From: JAPLDB01 sp038206355
GTDB lineage: Bacteria > Bacteroidota > Bacteroidia > AKYH767-A > 2013-40CM-41-45
Assembly (NCBI GenBank): GCA_038206355.1
Contig: JBBRAY010000005.1
Coordinates: 1 to 64,000, forward strand
Direction: 5' to 3'
DNA length: 64,000 nucleotides
Part shown: positions 19,133 to 31,200 of the stretch, piece by piece
Layout: each line of letters opens with the position of its first letter
Position numbering within the stretch: the first letter of the stretch is position 1
The notes under the pieces: generated by a model
Databases searched by the model: none
What the model was told of the DNA's origin: nothing
The model's input: the letters and a program-made list of their open reading frames with translations, nothing else
Translations under genes and position numbers: made by a program

Positions 19133-19295
19133 GGCAGGTCTTCTGACTTACTCGGTTCTTCCGAAACCTTCCCGTCCTTAAAAAATCAGGACAGTGGTAA
19201 TCTCCGGTTGAACGTATTATCGAGCTTACAGCAGCGGGAACTGTACAGGACTCTCACCTGTTTCCCTTTTACTACGCTTTGGGCGTGACCGTTTA
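19133..19295 (-). ncRNA. Cobalamin (B12) riboswitch
   Basis: Read on the minus strand, the segment has the landmarks of the cobalamin aptamer in order: AAAAGGGAA, ACAGGTGAGAGTCCTGTAC, CCGCTGCTGTAAGC, a CCACTG segment, GGGAAGG, and the B12 box AGTCAGAAGACCTGCC near 19133-19150. It lies in the 5' leader of the BtuB-like gene (start 19021) and is expected to turn expression down when adenosylcobalamin or a related corrinoid is bound. The 110 bp between aptamer and ATG would hold the expression platform. Confidence 0.95.
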
Positions 19296-19301
19296 CGACG
19301 G

Positions 19302-19330
19302 CAAATGTAAACTTAAATCTCAAGCATCAA
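19302..19330 (-). promoter_or_regulatory. Promoter of the cobalamin riboswitch unit
   Basis: On the minus strand: TTG (19330-19328), 18 nt, TACATTTG (19309-19302), one nucleotide short of the ideal TTG-N19-TAnnTTTG. The predicted transcript start (about 19295) falls exactly at the 5' edge of the riboswitch, which supports the call. Confidence 0.7.
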
Positions 19331-19464
19331 AACTATGCAGGCAAATTGGTCGTGACGCAGTTTATTTATTATAGATTCCGCATGCTGAATGTAATGAGGG
19401 AACTCTCAAACTGAGCCAATGTTTGATCTTAAATTGATACTGAATCTCTACCGTAAATTGGATC

Positions 19465-20607
19465 TTATTCAGCCGAACGGAACGGATTTCTGTTTTTCCA
19501 TTCTTCTCCGATTTTCTTAAGAAATATTTTTTCAAAAACGGAAATCAGAAAATCAATAAACCGGTTGGAAACAAAAAGATAATCATATGATGGGGTAGGT
19601 GTGCACCCCATTGATGCTTTGGCTTCCCGCGCTGTGCGTCCGAGTTCAAGATATTTTTTCTTCTTCGCAATCGCCATTTCAAGGCCGTCGTAAAGGATGT
19701 TGAAGTACAGCGAATATTTCTTGTTGAAGGTATAATCAATGCCGATATAATGCACTTCAAGTGTGTCGCCATGATCCAGGTGAGAAGCAAAGGCGATTAA
19801 ACGATCACCGAGAAAGTAGCCGTTGATAAAAAAAACTTCACCGTAAGCTTTTTGAAGGGAAGAAAAATAATGCTCATCAATAATTCCCATTTTTAAAAAT
19901 TGCCTCGATGCTGTCATGCTGAAAAGCCGACCGACATCAGGAAGAAATAATTTAAGGTCGTCATTGGTGAGCATGCGTGTTGTGAATTTTTCTTTCGCAT
20001 TTCTGATCTGCTTCAATCGTTTCCTGTATTTTTTTGAAAGCGCCTTATTGTAGTCTCCAAAGGATTTCCAGGCGGTGTTTATTTCCAGCGACATACTCAT
20101 GTCCTCTGAATATTCCCGGAATCCTTTGCCTGTAAGAATTTTTAATTTTTCTTCCGGAAAATTCATTTCTTTCATCATCAGCAGCTGACATTTTTCATTG
20201 TCTGCGATTTTTTGAATCAATGAAATCGCTTCTTCAAAACTGATGTCATTTTCGCTAAAATGCAAACAGGGAAAATCAACGCTAAATAAATTTCCGCAGA
20301 ACAGCAGACGTATTTTTTTTATAAGAAAAAAAAGTTTCAGCAATGGAACCAGTACGAAGGAACCTTCTCCCGAAAAATTTTTCACTGAATAATTTATCAG
20401 TTGCAGGTATGCAGCGGCCACAATTTTGTCACCCTTGTATACAACAACATACCTGAATTCCATGTCAGCAGGTTGTGCTGATTCAAGGGCAGCGAGATAT
20501 ACTGAATTCAGGTGACGGGCACCGGAATGAAATGCATTCCAGGGCTCTTCAATGGCACTGATGTTTTTGAATATCCTGATATCAAATGCACCTGACGAAA
20601 AATTCAT
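19465..20607 (-). CDS. GNAT / BioF2-like (FemAB-type) acyltransferase-fold protein
   Basis: 380 residues with no signal peptide, so cytosolic or membrane-peripheral. The layout fits the BioF2-like/FemAB acetyltransferase group. There is an N-terminal half with WNAFHSGARHLNSVYLAALE and VVYKGDKIVAAAYLQL, the basic helix YNKALSKKYRKRLKQIRNAKEKF around 185-207, then a GNAT-like core (FFINGYFLGDRLIAFASHLD, VHYIGIDYTFNKKYSLYFNILYDGLEMAI, LELGRTAREAKASMGCTP). Members of this superfamily transfer acyl or aminoacyl groups to peptidoglycan, exopolysaccharide or lipid precursors; the substrate here cannot be told. It starts 69 bp after the stop of the giant gene at 20677, with a terminator between, so it is probably expressed separately. 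Its promoter is not evident. Confidence 0.85.
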   Translation of the reverse strand: MNFSSGAFDIRIFKNISAIEEPWNAFHSGARHLNSVYLAALESAQPADMEFRYVVVYKGDKIVAAAYLQLINYSVKNFSGEGSFVLVPLLKLFFLIKKIRLLFCGNLFSVDFPCLHFSENDISFEEAISLIQKIADNEKCQLLMMKEMNFPEEKLKILTGKGFREYSEDMSMSLEINTAWKSFGDYNKALSKKYRKRLKQIRNAKEKFTTRMLTNDDLKLFLPDVGRLFSMTASRQFLKMGIIDEHYFSSLQKAYGEVFFINGYFLGDRLIAFASHLDHGDTLEVHYIGIDYTFNKKYSLYFNILYDGLEMAIAKKKKYLELGRTAREAKASMGCTPTPSYDYLFVSNRFIDFLISVFEKIFLKKIGEEWKNRNPFRSAE

Positions 20608-20625
20608 ACCGGGATAACAAAAATA

Positions 20626-20650
20626 AATCCCGACTGTTCAAGCCGGGATT
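20626..20650 (-). terminator. Intrinsic terminator after the 1418-residue gene
   Basis: On the minus strand, stem AATCCCG / CGGGATT (7 bp) with an 11-nt loop is followed by TATTTTTG. It starts 27 bp past the stop codon at 20677. Confidence 0.75.
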
Positions 20651-20676
20651 AAAGTATTTTAATTGTGGATTTGAAA

Positions 20677-23600
20677 TTAATTTTTTCTGATAAAAACTTT
20701 TTTGGTGATCACGTCCATTTCACTTTGAAGACGAACGTGATATACACCTGCACTTAGTTGATCTGTAACCAATGGAATAATGCTTGACCCTTCAGAGATA
20801 AATGCTTCTGTTGAAAGAATCTGTTGTCCCTGAGAGCTAAAAATTTCTATAGTGAAATTACCGGAATACGGCGACTGCACAAGCAAACTGGCATTACCGG
20901 ACTCAGTACCTGTAACTACTACGTCAACATTTGAATTGCTTTTGCAGCCCCTGATGATTACGGGACCAAATTCTTCAGAACGTCCGTCATAATCTGACTG
21001 AATCAATTTATAGTATGTGAACTCAGCAAAGGAATTTTCATCAGTGAAACTGTAGTTGATAGTTGAAGTTGAATTACCATGTCCTTCAACAAGACCAATT
21101 CCTTCATAGTTGACGCCATCAGTTGAGCGTAAAACAGTAAAGTGATCATTGTTTATTTCAGTAGCAGTTGTCCATTTCAGTAGTGTATTTTTTCCGTCAC
21201 AGTTTCCTGAAAACGAAAGCAGTTTAACCGGAAGCGGAGTGTTGTTTCCGGATAGCGTCCACCAATTAGGAAATAATGTTGCGCCGGTAACAAGTGTAGA
21301 GTTTCCGGCCGGATTAGACTGCGCACCTTGATAGGCAACTTCCCACGAAAACAAATCCGGAATCCACCTTTGTGCACGAAGTGTTGTTATGCCAAGCATT
21401 TCATTCGCTGAAGAACCTGCGTCAAGTACTTTGAAAGTCATGTTTGCATTGGCGGCGGTTCCTGTAAGATGAATGAACCAGAAACGGTCAACAGTGTTGG
21501 CACTGTTGTCAAGACCGGAGTTATTCCGCACGTGTGTAACAGTAGGAGGGTAGGGAAGATTTAGATTATTGGTATGATAAGTTGACACCATCAGTGTATC
21601 TGCATTTCCTGAAGGCAAAGCAAATGTGAATGGAATTCTATCTGCAACAGCAAGTGTATAGCCAAACGGGATAATGTGATTTCCCAATGCACGTCCGATT
21701 CTCCATTTTACCATTCCACTTCCATCTTCAGTTTCACTTCTGATAAAACCTGACGCCTGACTGATTGCTGCTGTAGTCGAATCTTCAAGAATAATTGACC
21801 GTCCTCCGTTCGCAGTTACGTGGTCGTTGTCAAGGTTAAGTTCACCGGCAAGCAGGTTGAGGTAGTGGCGAACAAAAACAGAATTTACGTTTGGCGTGTT
21901 GGTCGGGTATGCAAAAGCTGTCCCACCCATATTGATATCAAGGTTGTAATATTTATTGAGTGAACCGATGGTTGCCTGTCCGATATTTATACCTGTAATT
22001 ATCTGATTGGCTACACCATAATATTCTACAGTACTTCCGGGCTGAAGCCAGAAGTTCATTGAACCGCTTGCATCAAGGGCTGCAGCTGCAGTGTTGTTAT
22101 ACATGCCATTCGGATGCTGTGTTGCAAGACGTCCGTAAACATATATTCCTGTATATGGTTTTGTTAAATTAGATTTTACGGAATTGGTGCGAAGCGCAAG
22201 TTTGCCGGTATTCATAATATTCAGTGGGTCAAAAATAAATGCGCCGGGAACTGATGCAATCTGCATATTTCCGCTGATGACATCAACTGTGGTACCGTTA
22301 TCTATAAACTGCCGCACCTGTTGAATATCATGAGTGGTTGAAGTGCGGTTAAAATTAATAGTACCGATACGGAGAAAACGCAGCGTACCATATATTCCGG
22401 TTGCGTTAGTACCATCTCTCCACATGCTTCCTGTTCCACCGATGGTGTAGTTAGGACTCATTACAATAATTGTAGGCGCTTGTGCATTGTTACCGTTTGC
22501 ATTATTGTCAAAGGTGATCGTTCCGCCGGTATGCGTAAAGTCTCCGCTCGCGTTTCCATCCGAATTAATGGTAAGTGTTGTCGCATCAGAAGTTGACGAT
22601 ACCGTGTTGTTGTGTAGGAATAAACTACCTGCGGTCATATTGAAGCCTCCCTGAACATTCACAATACCGGTTCCGTTTTTCCCTTTCAGTGTTGTGCTTC
22701 CACCGGCAATGGTAAAGTCTCCGACGATGTTCATCGTAAGTGAGTCATTGAGCTGTGAAAAAAATGTAGTACCACCTGAAATGGTGAGTGAACCGCCAAT
22801 ATTCATTACCACTTTGTGCGTGGTAGAAACAACGGGTGGTGCGGGGTTAAAAGAATTTTTGCCTGCAGAAATGGTGACGCTGCCTGTGATATTAAATGTC
22901 TCACCGTTCTTTCCATAACTCGAAACAAAGCTACCGTTGGCGCCGGAGAAAAGTAAGCTGCCGCCGATAGTTACGTTGGTGGTGAGGTAACAAAAATCAG
23001 GTGTTACATATGGAACTCCGACAAACATAAATGAATCAAGTGCAGACCCAAAGTTAATTTTACAATTATTGGTGATGTTAAAGTTAGCCGTTCCGTTATT
23101 GTTATTTGCCGTGTGGTATGCACTGAAATATCCGCCGTCGAAATCAAATGCATTCACAGTCATATTAATTGTGCTGTTATTGCTGTTACTTGGTGAATAG
23201 ATTCCACGGAATATTCCACCGTTCTGATCAAAGATACCGGTAACGGTCAATACGAGCGATCCTGCTGTAATCCATGGCCTGTTGTTGTAATTAATATTAA
23301 CCTGTGATGCGGCAGGACCCTGTGTGTAAGCACCGCCAATGGTCATGTTCATCGCACCGCTGCCATTGTAAATACCATATACTCCTTGTCCCACAGCGGT
23401 ACCCGATGAAAGCACACTGAAGTTTCCTGTTGTTTGCCATATCGTACTTCCTCTACCTGAATTCACGTAACAATAATTTGTTGCAACAGGGGAATCGAAA
23501 GTGAAGTTGCCGCCGACGATCATAGAATCAATGTTCACATTGATGGTATCCATTTCACCGTTAAATGAACCACCGGTAATTGTAAAATGACGCGAAGTCT

Positions 23601-24933
23601 TAAATGTGTTTGCTCCCAAATGGTTGGCAACAATCAACTGCGCATTTGTATTGCTCATGATGAAATCACGGCCTACCACCAGTCTGAGTTTTTGCGTATT
23701 CGTATCCGAATTTACAATGTACGTGCTGGATGCTGCATTGATGAGAAAGTCGTTATTGATGGTGACGGTTGCAATGCCCGTAGGTTTTGTAACGGTGCCT
23801 GAATTGCCTCCTAAAAGGATGTTGTCGTTTCCGCCGGAAATAACAAAGTCATTGGTTACGAAAGTCATCAGTCCGCTGTTACCTTCCACAAATCGCACTT
23901 TTGATGGAGTTCCGCCGATGGTCGTATTTCCTGTTACAGTAAGTCGAAGCGGAGCGTCGCACTGGTTCACAAACTGGACCGCCTGTGTTCCGTTAATGGT
24001 GAGGTTACCGGTGATATTGATACGTAAGTCACCTCCGGTTTCATTTCCTGAACCTCGCATGCCGGCGAAGTAATGACCCAGTTGTACGCTACCTGATGCA
24101 TTCCATGTATAAAGACAAAATGTTGTATCAGCAAGTACGGTTGCAAAAGTTGAAGTACTGACGTCAGTAAAAGTGCCTGTAGTAAAAGTAAATGGACTTG
24201 AAACACCTGAACGAACAACAAGGTTTCCTGTGCCATTGATGATGACCGTTTGAAGTATAAGTGCAACAGTTGCGCCCTGTCCGTCATCCATCTGAATATT
24301 TCCGTCAGTGATGGTAAGTGTGCCTTTAATTCTGTTCACACTGAAATATCCTTTTTGATTCCATCGTAAACCTGTGGTGTTTACACTGAGGGTAAGGTTT
24401 CCGAAGTTACTGGTCTGAACACGGGTAGGGGCACCGACAGGGACTGAAATGTCGTACCACTTCATTATAGTAATGTTACTCGTTGCTGAAAAACTTTCAG
24501 AGCTGAAATAAAAAATACTTTCATCGAGCAACACATTATTATACGGATTGTGAATGTAAGTACCGGTGCCTACGATGGTAAAGTTTCCGCCAGTTACCAT
24601 TTTCTCAATGGAGCCGGTATTATTAACAACACCGGTAGGATCAATGGTAAAACTGCCGTTATATTTTAAATCACTTACATTGCTTGAAACGAAATTAAGA
24701 TTACCGGTTACACGGACGGAATCAACAATATTTGTATTCACATCAACGGTACATGTTTTACCCGCGCCAATTACAACAAGGTCACCCGTATTGGGTACCC
24801 GCAAAAGATCCCAGTTTCCCGCAACATTCCAGTTGCCGGAAACAACGTTGAAATTTATTGTAGTTGATGCAAAAGTATTAATCCCACTTGTAAACAGGAA
24901 TAACGAAATTAAAAAGTAAAAAAGTTTTTTCAT
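20677..24933 (-). CDS. G8-like / beta-solenoid giant T9SS-sorted secreted protein
   Basis: 1418 residues from the ATG at 24933 (MKKLFYFLISLFLFTSG, a clean signal peptide ending TFAS). A further 50 in-frame upstream codons exist but give no better leader. Residues about 20-100 resemble the start of G8-type proteins (SGNWNVAGNWDLLRVPNTGDLVVIGAG, TCTVDVNT). The bulk (about 100-1220) is a low-Cys, Asn/Thr/Gly-rich series of short strands (GNLTINGT, GSLTISGGTTFF, FTIAGGSTTLKG) typical of parallel beta-helices. About 1231-1330 is a fibronectin-like C-terminal module (LLSFSGNCDGKNTLLKWTTATEINNDHF) common before sorting domains. About 1340-1418 is the T9SS tail (SAGVYHVRLQSEMDVITKKVFIRKN). It is likely a surface or matrix protein. 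It has its own terminator at 20626-20650. Confidence 0.9.
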   Translation of the reverse strand: MKKLFYFLISLFLFTSGINTFASTTINFNVVSGNWNVAGNWDLLRVPNTGDLVVIGAGKTCTVDVNTNIVDSVRVTGNLNFVSSNVSDLKYNGSFTIDPTGVVNNTGSIEKMVTGGNFTIVGTGTYIHNPYNNVLLDESIFYFSSESFSATSNITIMKWYDISVPVGAPTRVQTSNFGNLTLSVNTTGLRWNQKGYFSVNRIKGTLTITDGNIQMDDGQGATVALILQTVIINGTGNLVVRSGVSSPFTFTTGTFTDVSTSTFATVLADTTFCLYTWNASGSVQLGHYFAGMRGSGNETGGDLRINITGNLTINGTQAVQFVNQCDAPLRLTVTGNTTIGGTPSKVRFVEGNSGLMTFVTNDFVISGGNDNILLGGNSGTVTKPTGIATVTINNDFLINAASSTYIVNSDTNTQKLRLVVGRDFIMSNTNAQLIVANHLGANTFKTSRHFTITGGSFNGEMDTINVNIDSMIVGGNFTFDSPVATNYCYVNSGRGSTIWQTTGNFSVLSSGTAVGQGVYGIYNGSGAMNMTIGGAYTQGPAASQVNINYNNRPWITAGSLVLTVTGIFDQNGGIFRGIYSPSNSNNSTINMTVNAFDFDGGYFSAYHTANNNNGTANFNITNNCKINFGSALDSFMFVGVPYVTPDFCYLTTNVTIGGSLLFSGANGSFVSSYGKNGETFNITGSVTISAGKNSFNPAPPVVSTTHKVVMNIGGSLTISGGTTFFSQLNDSLTMNIVGDFTIAGGSTTLKGKNGTGIVNVQGGFNMTAGSLFLHNNTVSSTSDATTLTINSDGNASGDFTHTGGTITFDNNANGNNAQAPTIIVMSPNYTIGGTGSMWRDGTNATGIYGTLRFLRIGTINFNRTSTTHDIQQVRQFIDNGTTVDVISGNMQIASVPGAFIFDPLNIMNTGKLALRTNSVKSNLTKPYTGIYVYGRLATQHPNGMYNNTAAAALDASGSMNFWLQPGSTVEYYGVANQIITGINIGQATIGSLNKYYNLDINMGGTAFAYPTNTPNVNSVFVRHYLNLLAGELNLDNDHVTANGGRSIILEDSTTAAISQASGFIRSETEDGSGMVKWRIGRALGNHIIPFGYTLAVADRIPFTFALPSGNADTLMVSTYHTNNLNLPYPPTVTHVRNNSGLDNSANTVDRFWFIHLTGTAANANMTFKVLDAGSSANEMLGITTLRAQRWIPDLFSWEVAYQGAQSNPAGNSTLVTGATLFPNWWTLSGNNTPLPVKLLSFSGNCDGKNTLLKWTTATEINNDHFTVLRSTDGVNYEGIGLVEGHGNSTSTINYSFTDENSFAEFTYYKLIQSDYDGRSEEFGPVIIRGCKSNSNVDVVVTGTESGNASLLVQSPYSGNFTIEIFSSQGQQILSTEAFISEGSSIIPLVTDQLSAGVYHVRLQSEMDVITKKVFIRKN

Positions 24934-25179
24934 TCCCGGAATTTTTTTAATTAATATTCCATAACGTAACATCATGCTTTTAACAATCCCGTTAAAGCTG
25001 ATTTTCTCAGGGGTAAATATAACAAATATGTTTTTTAGCACAAGTACCACGAAAATATTTTTTTTTGAGATAATAACAGCCATTTTTCCTTCATCAAGGA
25101 TAATGAAAATAGGGTGTCAAGTCAATATTTAGGTGGGGAATCACCTTATAATGGGGGTGAATGACAGATAATTTATTGC

Positions 25180-25210
25180 AAAAAAAAACAGGCTCACCGA
25201 AGCGAGCCTG
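25180..25210 (-). terminator. Intrinsic terminator with UUCG tetraloop
   Basis: On the minus strand, stem CAGGCTCGC / GTGAGCCTG (9 bp, one G-U) is closed by a C(TTCG)G tetraloop and followed by a run of T (25188-25180). It is placed 22 bp after the stop at 25233. Confidence 0.92.
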
Positions 25211-25232
25211 CTTTATTAAACAGAAATGTTAA

Positions 25233-28200
25233 TTATTGAACCACAACTCTGATTTGTTGCGCGTTGTCACCACTCATGATATTGAGCAGATAAACACCTT
25301 TTGCAACATTGTTCAGATCAAGATCAATCATGTTGATTCCTTCTACAGCAGTGCCTTCAGTTGAAAGTACGCGCTGACCAAGAACGTCAGTCATGTTGAG
25401 GTGATACTGAGCAGAAGATTCAGTAGAGAATTTTACTGTTGCTTTATCAGATGCAGGATTCGGATATACTTCAGCGTTGAAACCAATTACAGATCCATTT
25501 ACCTGGCTCTGGCGGCAAGAGATCACGCATGCCAGTGAACGGTTACCTGAATTACCACAAGCATTTACGGCCTGTGCAGTAACGTTACCACTTGTTGATC
25601 CCCACTGCAGAATAATAGAAGATCCATTCACAGGTCCAAGGATTGATGAGCCTGCAGGAACTGTCCAGTTGTAAGAAGTAGCGCCTGCTGAAGAGGCTGA
25701 ATAAACTTCAGTTGCACCTGTGCAAGGAACAGCATTACCTGATACTGAAGCAGGAGTTGCAGGAGCAGCAAGTACATTCAGCGTACGCGCAATTCCTGAA
25801 CCGCAAGCATTGTTGGCAGTTACTGTGATGGTGCAGAAGCTGAAACTTCCCGGCCAGTCAACAGTGATACCGCTCAGGTTATTTGGTCCCTGAATAGTTC
25901 CGCAGGTAGTGGACCAGTTGTAACCTGTAGCCAGCGCTACCGGAGTAATAGAATACGATACACCTGTTTCACCGCACTGACCTGATGCAGGACCGCTAAT
26001 GTTGGCAGGAACGCCCGGAGTACCGTTAGCAATACCTTTAGAACGCACAGGACTGGAGAACGGACAACTGCTGTTTGCCACTACTGATACGGTTGAACCG
26101 GCAGGGATGATGGCAGGGAAGGCAATTGAACAAGAGTTTGTAGTTCCTGTTACAATCGCACCCGGTACGGAAGTCGTCCATGTATAATTAACCGCACCGG
26201 CTACAGCAGAAACGCTGTAAACCGCTGAAGCATTCGGGCAAGGATAGCTTACACCGGTAATGACTCCCGGAATAGCAGGCGCACGTGTGATTGTGATTGT
26301 TCTGTCAGGACCATTGTATCCGCATGAAGTTTGTCCGTGTACACTTAATGTACCTGAAACAAAACCTGCAGAGAATGCAACAGTGATAGACTGAGATCCA
26401 TTACCTGTTACGGTGATACCGCCTGTTGAACTCCACTGATAAGAAGCAGCACCGGCTACTGATGCAGAAGCGTATGGATTACCTGAAGTACTTGGGCATC
26501 CGATGATAGAACCTGTAATTGATCCCGGCAATGAAAGCGTCGCACGCACCCATGTACAAATGGTATTTGTGTTTCCACAAGCATTACCACCCGCAACACA
26601 GATGCTCCATCCTGAAGCTCCTGCCGGAGGAAGTGAAGTAAATGTAACGTTCACTGTAGGTACGATAGTCTGATAAGGACTTGCATTACCATTGAACAAT
26701 ACGCCGGGCTGTGAACTTGTCCAGTTATAGAATGTGCAACCGGCAACAGCATTCACCGTAAAGGCAGCAGCAGGAGCGGCTACACAACCATCAGTAATGA
26801 AAGCAGTGTAATGAATAGTTCCTGTAGGAGGAGCAGTGATTACATTTACGGATACACTCACACATGCAGTGTTTCCGCATGCGCCTTCAGCACGTACAAA
26901 ATACTGATGCAGTCCGGCTGTTGGTGTAATCACGATTGAAGCACCTGATCCTATTGAACCACCTGTTCCGCATCCGCCATCATACCATTCCCACGTAGCG
27001 CCGGTTCCCAGTGAACCGCCGTTGGCAGTGAGGGTAACTTGCGAACCAACACAAATCTCACCATAGTTTGCATTGCTTGAAGCACTCGTTGCAGCAGTTG
27101 ATGGCGTATTTACTGTTACGTTGAAAGAGCAAACAGAATTTCCGCAGCTATTTGAAGCAGTGCAGGTAACGACCGTTAATCCGGCAGCAAAAGTAGAACC
27201 TGATGCAGGACTACATGATACCGATGGAGCAGGTGTTCCGGTTGCAGAAGGTGTTGAGAATGTTACTACAGGGTTGCATGTAGTGATATCCGAAGGACAT
27301 GCAGCAATGACAGGCGTTTCATTGATGGTAACATCGAATGAACACTGGCTGCTTCCGCATGAATTAGTTGCAGTACAGGTTACTGAAGTAGTTCCTGTAG
27401 CGAACGTAGAACCTGATGCAGGAGAACAAACAACAGAAGCTGCCGGAACGCCTGTAGCAGAAGGATTAATCCAACTGGCCACATGATTGTCGCATTGTGT
27501 AATGTCGGAAGGACAAGCGCCGATAACAGGTGATTCATTGATGGTAACATCAAATGAACAATAGTAATTGCCACATGAATTGGAGGCTGTACAGTTTACC
27601 ATTGTAGTACCTGTAGCAAATGTAGATCCCGATGCCGGTGTACATGTAACAACTGGAGCAGGGCTACCAGTTGCAACCGGATTAGTATAGACTACCACAT
27701 GATTGTCACACTGTGTAATGTCAGAAATACAAACAGGAATCACAGGAGATTCATTGATTGTTACATCGAAAGAACAACTTGATGATCCACAGGAATTAGT
27801 AGCCGTACAAGTTACAGAGGTAGTTCCTGTAACAAAGGTAGAACCAGAAGCAGGGGAACAAGTTACTGACGGAGCAGGGAATCCTGTTGAAGAAGGCGTA
27901 GCCCATGTTGCAACATGATTGTCGCACTGTGTGATATCAGAAGGACATGCACCGATTACAGGAGTTTCATTGATGGTAACGTCGAATGAACACTGATCGC
28001 TTCCGCATGAGTTGGTAGCAGTACAGGTAACTGAAGTAGTACCGGTAGCGAAGGTAGAACCCGAAGCAGGAGAACATGATACTGTAGGCGCTGGGGTTCC
28101 TGTTGCAGTCGGTGTAGAGAATGTCACAACGTGGTTATCACACTGTGTGATATCAGAGGGGCATGCGCCGATAACCGGACTTGAGTTAACAGTTATTATT

Positions 28201-31200
28201 GCACTTCCTGTCAGATCACCGGCATCTGAAGTGCAGTTTGCATCTGACATGGTATTAAGTGTATAAGTTGTATTTGATACCGGAGAAACGTTTACGGTAA
28301 TTGTAGGTGCTGTTCCACTGTAAGGAATAGCTCCCGGATTTATCGTGCCGCTGATAGTACCGCTACCTGTGGCTGCAATACTAAGCGTAGTGCTTCCTCC
28401 ACAAGTGGTTGCAGTACCGGTCAGATCTCCTGTAGGACGTTCATTAACATTTACAGTCCGGCTTCCTGTTAAATCGCCTGCAATTGGTGTACAATTGGCA
28501 TCAGACAATGATGCAACTGTATAAGTGGTATTTGAAGTTGGTGAAACACTTACGTTTATAGACGGTGCAGTTCCACTGAATGGGATAGTGCCCGGTGATA
28601 ATGTTCCGTTGATTGTTCCTAATCCAGTAACCGCTACGCTAATGCTTGTGCTTTGCCCTTTACACAGGGTAATTGTTCCGCTTAAAGAAGCTGTAGGCCG
28701 TGGATTCACATTTACAGTTCGGCTTCCAGTTAAGTCACCAGCTATTGATGTGCAATTAGCATCTGATAATGTTGATACCGTATAAGTGGTATTTGATGTT
28801 GGAGAAACATTGACATTGATAGTCGGTGCCGTTCCGCTGAAAGGAATTGCACCTGGTGAAAGTGTTCCGTTTATAGTTCCTGAACCTGATAAAGAAATAC
28901 TGACTGAAGAACTTTGACCATTACATATAGCTGTTGTACCGCTTATTGCCGCTGTAGGGCGAGCGTTAACCGTTACTGCCACTGTTCCACAAGTGGTGGC
29001 GTTGCAAGTTCCGCTATAGCGGACAAAATAAGTTGTATTGGCAGTTGGAGAAACCGTAATGGCATCACCGGTTCCTGCTGAAGTACCACCGCAAGATCCA
29101 GTGAACCATTGAGTCGTTGCTCCTGTGCCTTTTGTACCACCTGCAACCGTAAGAAGAGTGCTTCCTCCGTTACAAATTGTCGTGGTGCCGGTGGCTCCTG
29201 TAGGGGCGACTGAACTGGTAAAGGGAACAGCAGTAACGTTTAACTGCAGATTACCGGTAGAACTTGAAGAAGAATAACTTCCTATTGAAATATAATATAC
29301 TGTACCGGCAGTTGCAGTCCAAGATACACCGGCATAATTGCTGGTACATCCGGCTCCATTGTCATCATTACAAATAACCTCAACAAAGCTTCCGGGTGTT
29401 CCGGTAAATATTGCTATTTCATCGTCAAAATTTGTACTTCCTGTACAGGTAATTGCAGTCATAGTACCGCAAATTCCTGTTACTTTCCACCATACATTTT
29501 TGTATGGACCATCACAGGTGGAGGAGGTGTAATCATCTGTTGCAGCAGCATTGCTAATCACAGCGCTGGTATAAGGTAAAGAAACAATGTTTATTGCGTT
29601 AGCGGCATTATCATTTGCAGGGGGAGGATTAATAATTGTAACTGCAGAGGAAGACCCCGGCGTTTTATAACAAGTTCCGGTGGTTGCATATTCATAGCAA
29701 GTAAATGTATAGTTTGATCCGGCCGTTAATCCTGTTACCGTTACACTAGTGCCGGTGCTGTTATAAACTGCAAAATTTCCTGCACCTGTGCTAGAGCCTG
29801 AACCAAATACCGTACTTGGAGAGGAGTATGAAGTTCCGCCAATAGGGTCAACACCTGAAGTCGCAGTTAATCTTGCTACCACCAAAACATTGTTACCATT
29901 TCCACGCGTCCAGTTAACGGTAACACTGGTACCGGTTGTATTATTCGTGTAAGAGCCGATAATTGCCTGGGTTGTTGGTTGTGTACAGCCGGCTGTAATG
30001 TTACATGTATAATCATGTGTTTCTCCAAAAGTATAAGCTGTGCATGAAGTGGATAAACTTTGCGCGGTAGAATATACTAATCTTACTCTCATGCGATGAG
30101 TACCTGTTGCAGCACCTGAAGGTATTGTTACATTTCCGGTAATGGTGGAACCTCCGGGACCTGAACTCCCGATAAATTCACCGGCATCACCAAATGAACC
30201 GTTATTATTAAGATCAACCCACCAGCCAGTGTATTCTGAGGATGCATAATCGCAAGTAATTGTAAATGGATAAGTTGTATTTTGGGTAAAGTTTACTGTA
30301 GTTCCGGTAAAGTCTGCTATACCTGTTCCTCCTGTGCATCCGGTTGCAATTTGGTTGAGGTTGGAAACAGCGATGTTCTGAATATTATCACTTGATGAAC
30401 ATCCGGTGGTATAGAGACCAGTTGTGCAATAGGATACCCCGGCTGTAATGTTACATGTATAATCATGTGTTTCTCCAAAAGTATAAGCTGTGCATGAAGT
30501 GGATAAACTTTGCGCGGTAGAATATACTAATCTTACTCTCATGCGATGTGTCCCTGTTGCGGCACCTGCTGGAATAGTCACATTTCCGGTAATAGTGGAA
30601 CCACCCGGACCTGAACTCCCGATAAATTCACCGGCATCTCCAAAGGAACCGTTGTTATTTAAATCAACCCACCAACCTGTGTATTCTGAAGTTGCATAAT
30701 CGCAGGTAATGGTAAAAGGATAAGTAGTATTTTGGGTAAAGTTTACTGTAGTTCCTGTATAATCTGCTATTCCTGTTCCTCCTGTACATCCGGTAGCTGT
30801 CTGGCTAAGGTTGGAAACCGAAATATTCTGAATGTTATCGGAGGACGAACAACCAGTGGTATATAATCCGGTTGTGCAATATGAAGAGGCCGCAAACAAT
30901 TGGATTGATGCCATTGCAGTACCCGGTCCATAGTTGGCTGCAGGAGGCGCTGCGGGATTTGGGTTAGTAACATCACTATAATATAAAAGCTCCCTATTGC
31001 CTGATCCGCTTGTGTAACTGCCCCATGAGGCAGTACATGTATAACTCGCAGAATTCTCATCAACTCCAACAACCAAATTGCCAGTGCCATTCCAAATGAA
31101 CGGTGTAGTTAATGTAATCTCGCACCAGGCACCCGCAACAGGTGTTGGAATAGTCCCTGTAAAAACAGTTGTCATGCTGCCTGATGGTATCCAGCTTGAT

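Noticed and set aside
24934..25083. 50-residue N-terminal extension of the 1418-residue protein
   Set aside because: The ATG at 24933 begins a clean signal peptide; the extension is AT-rich leader translation.
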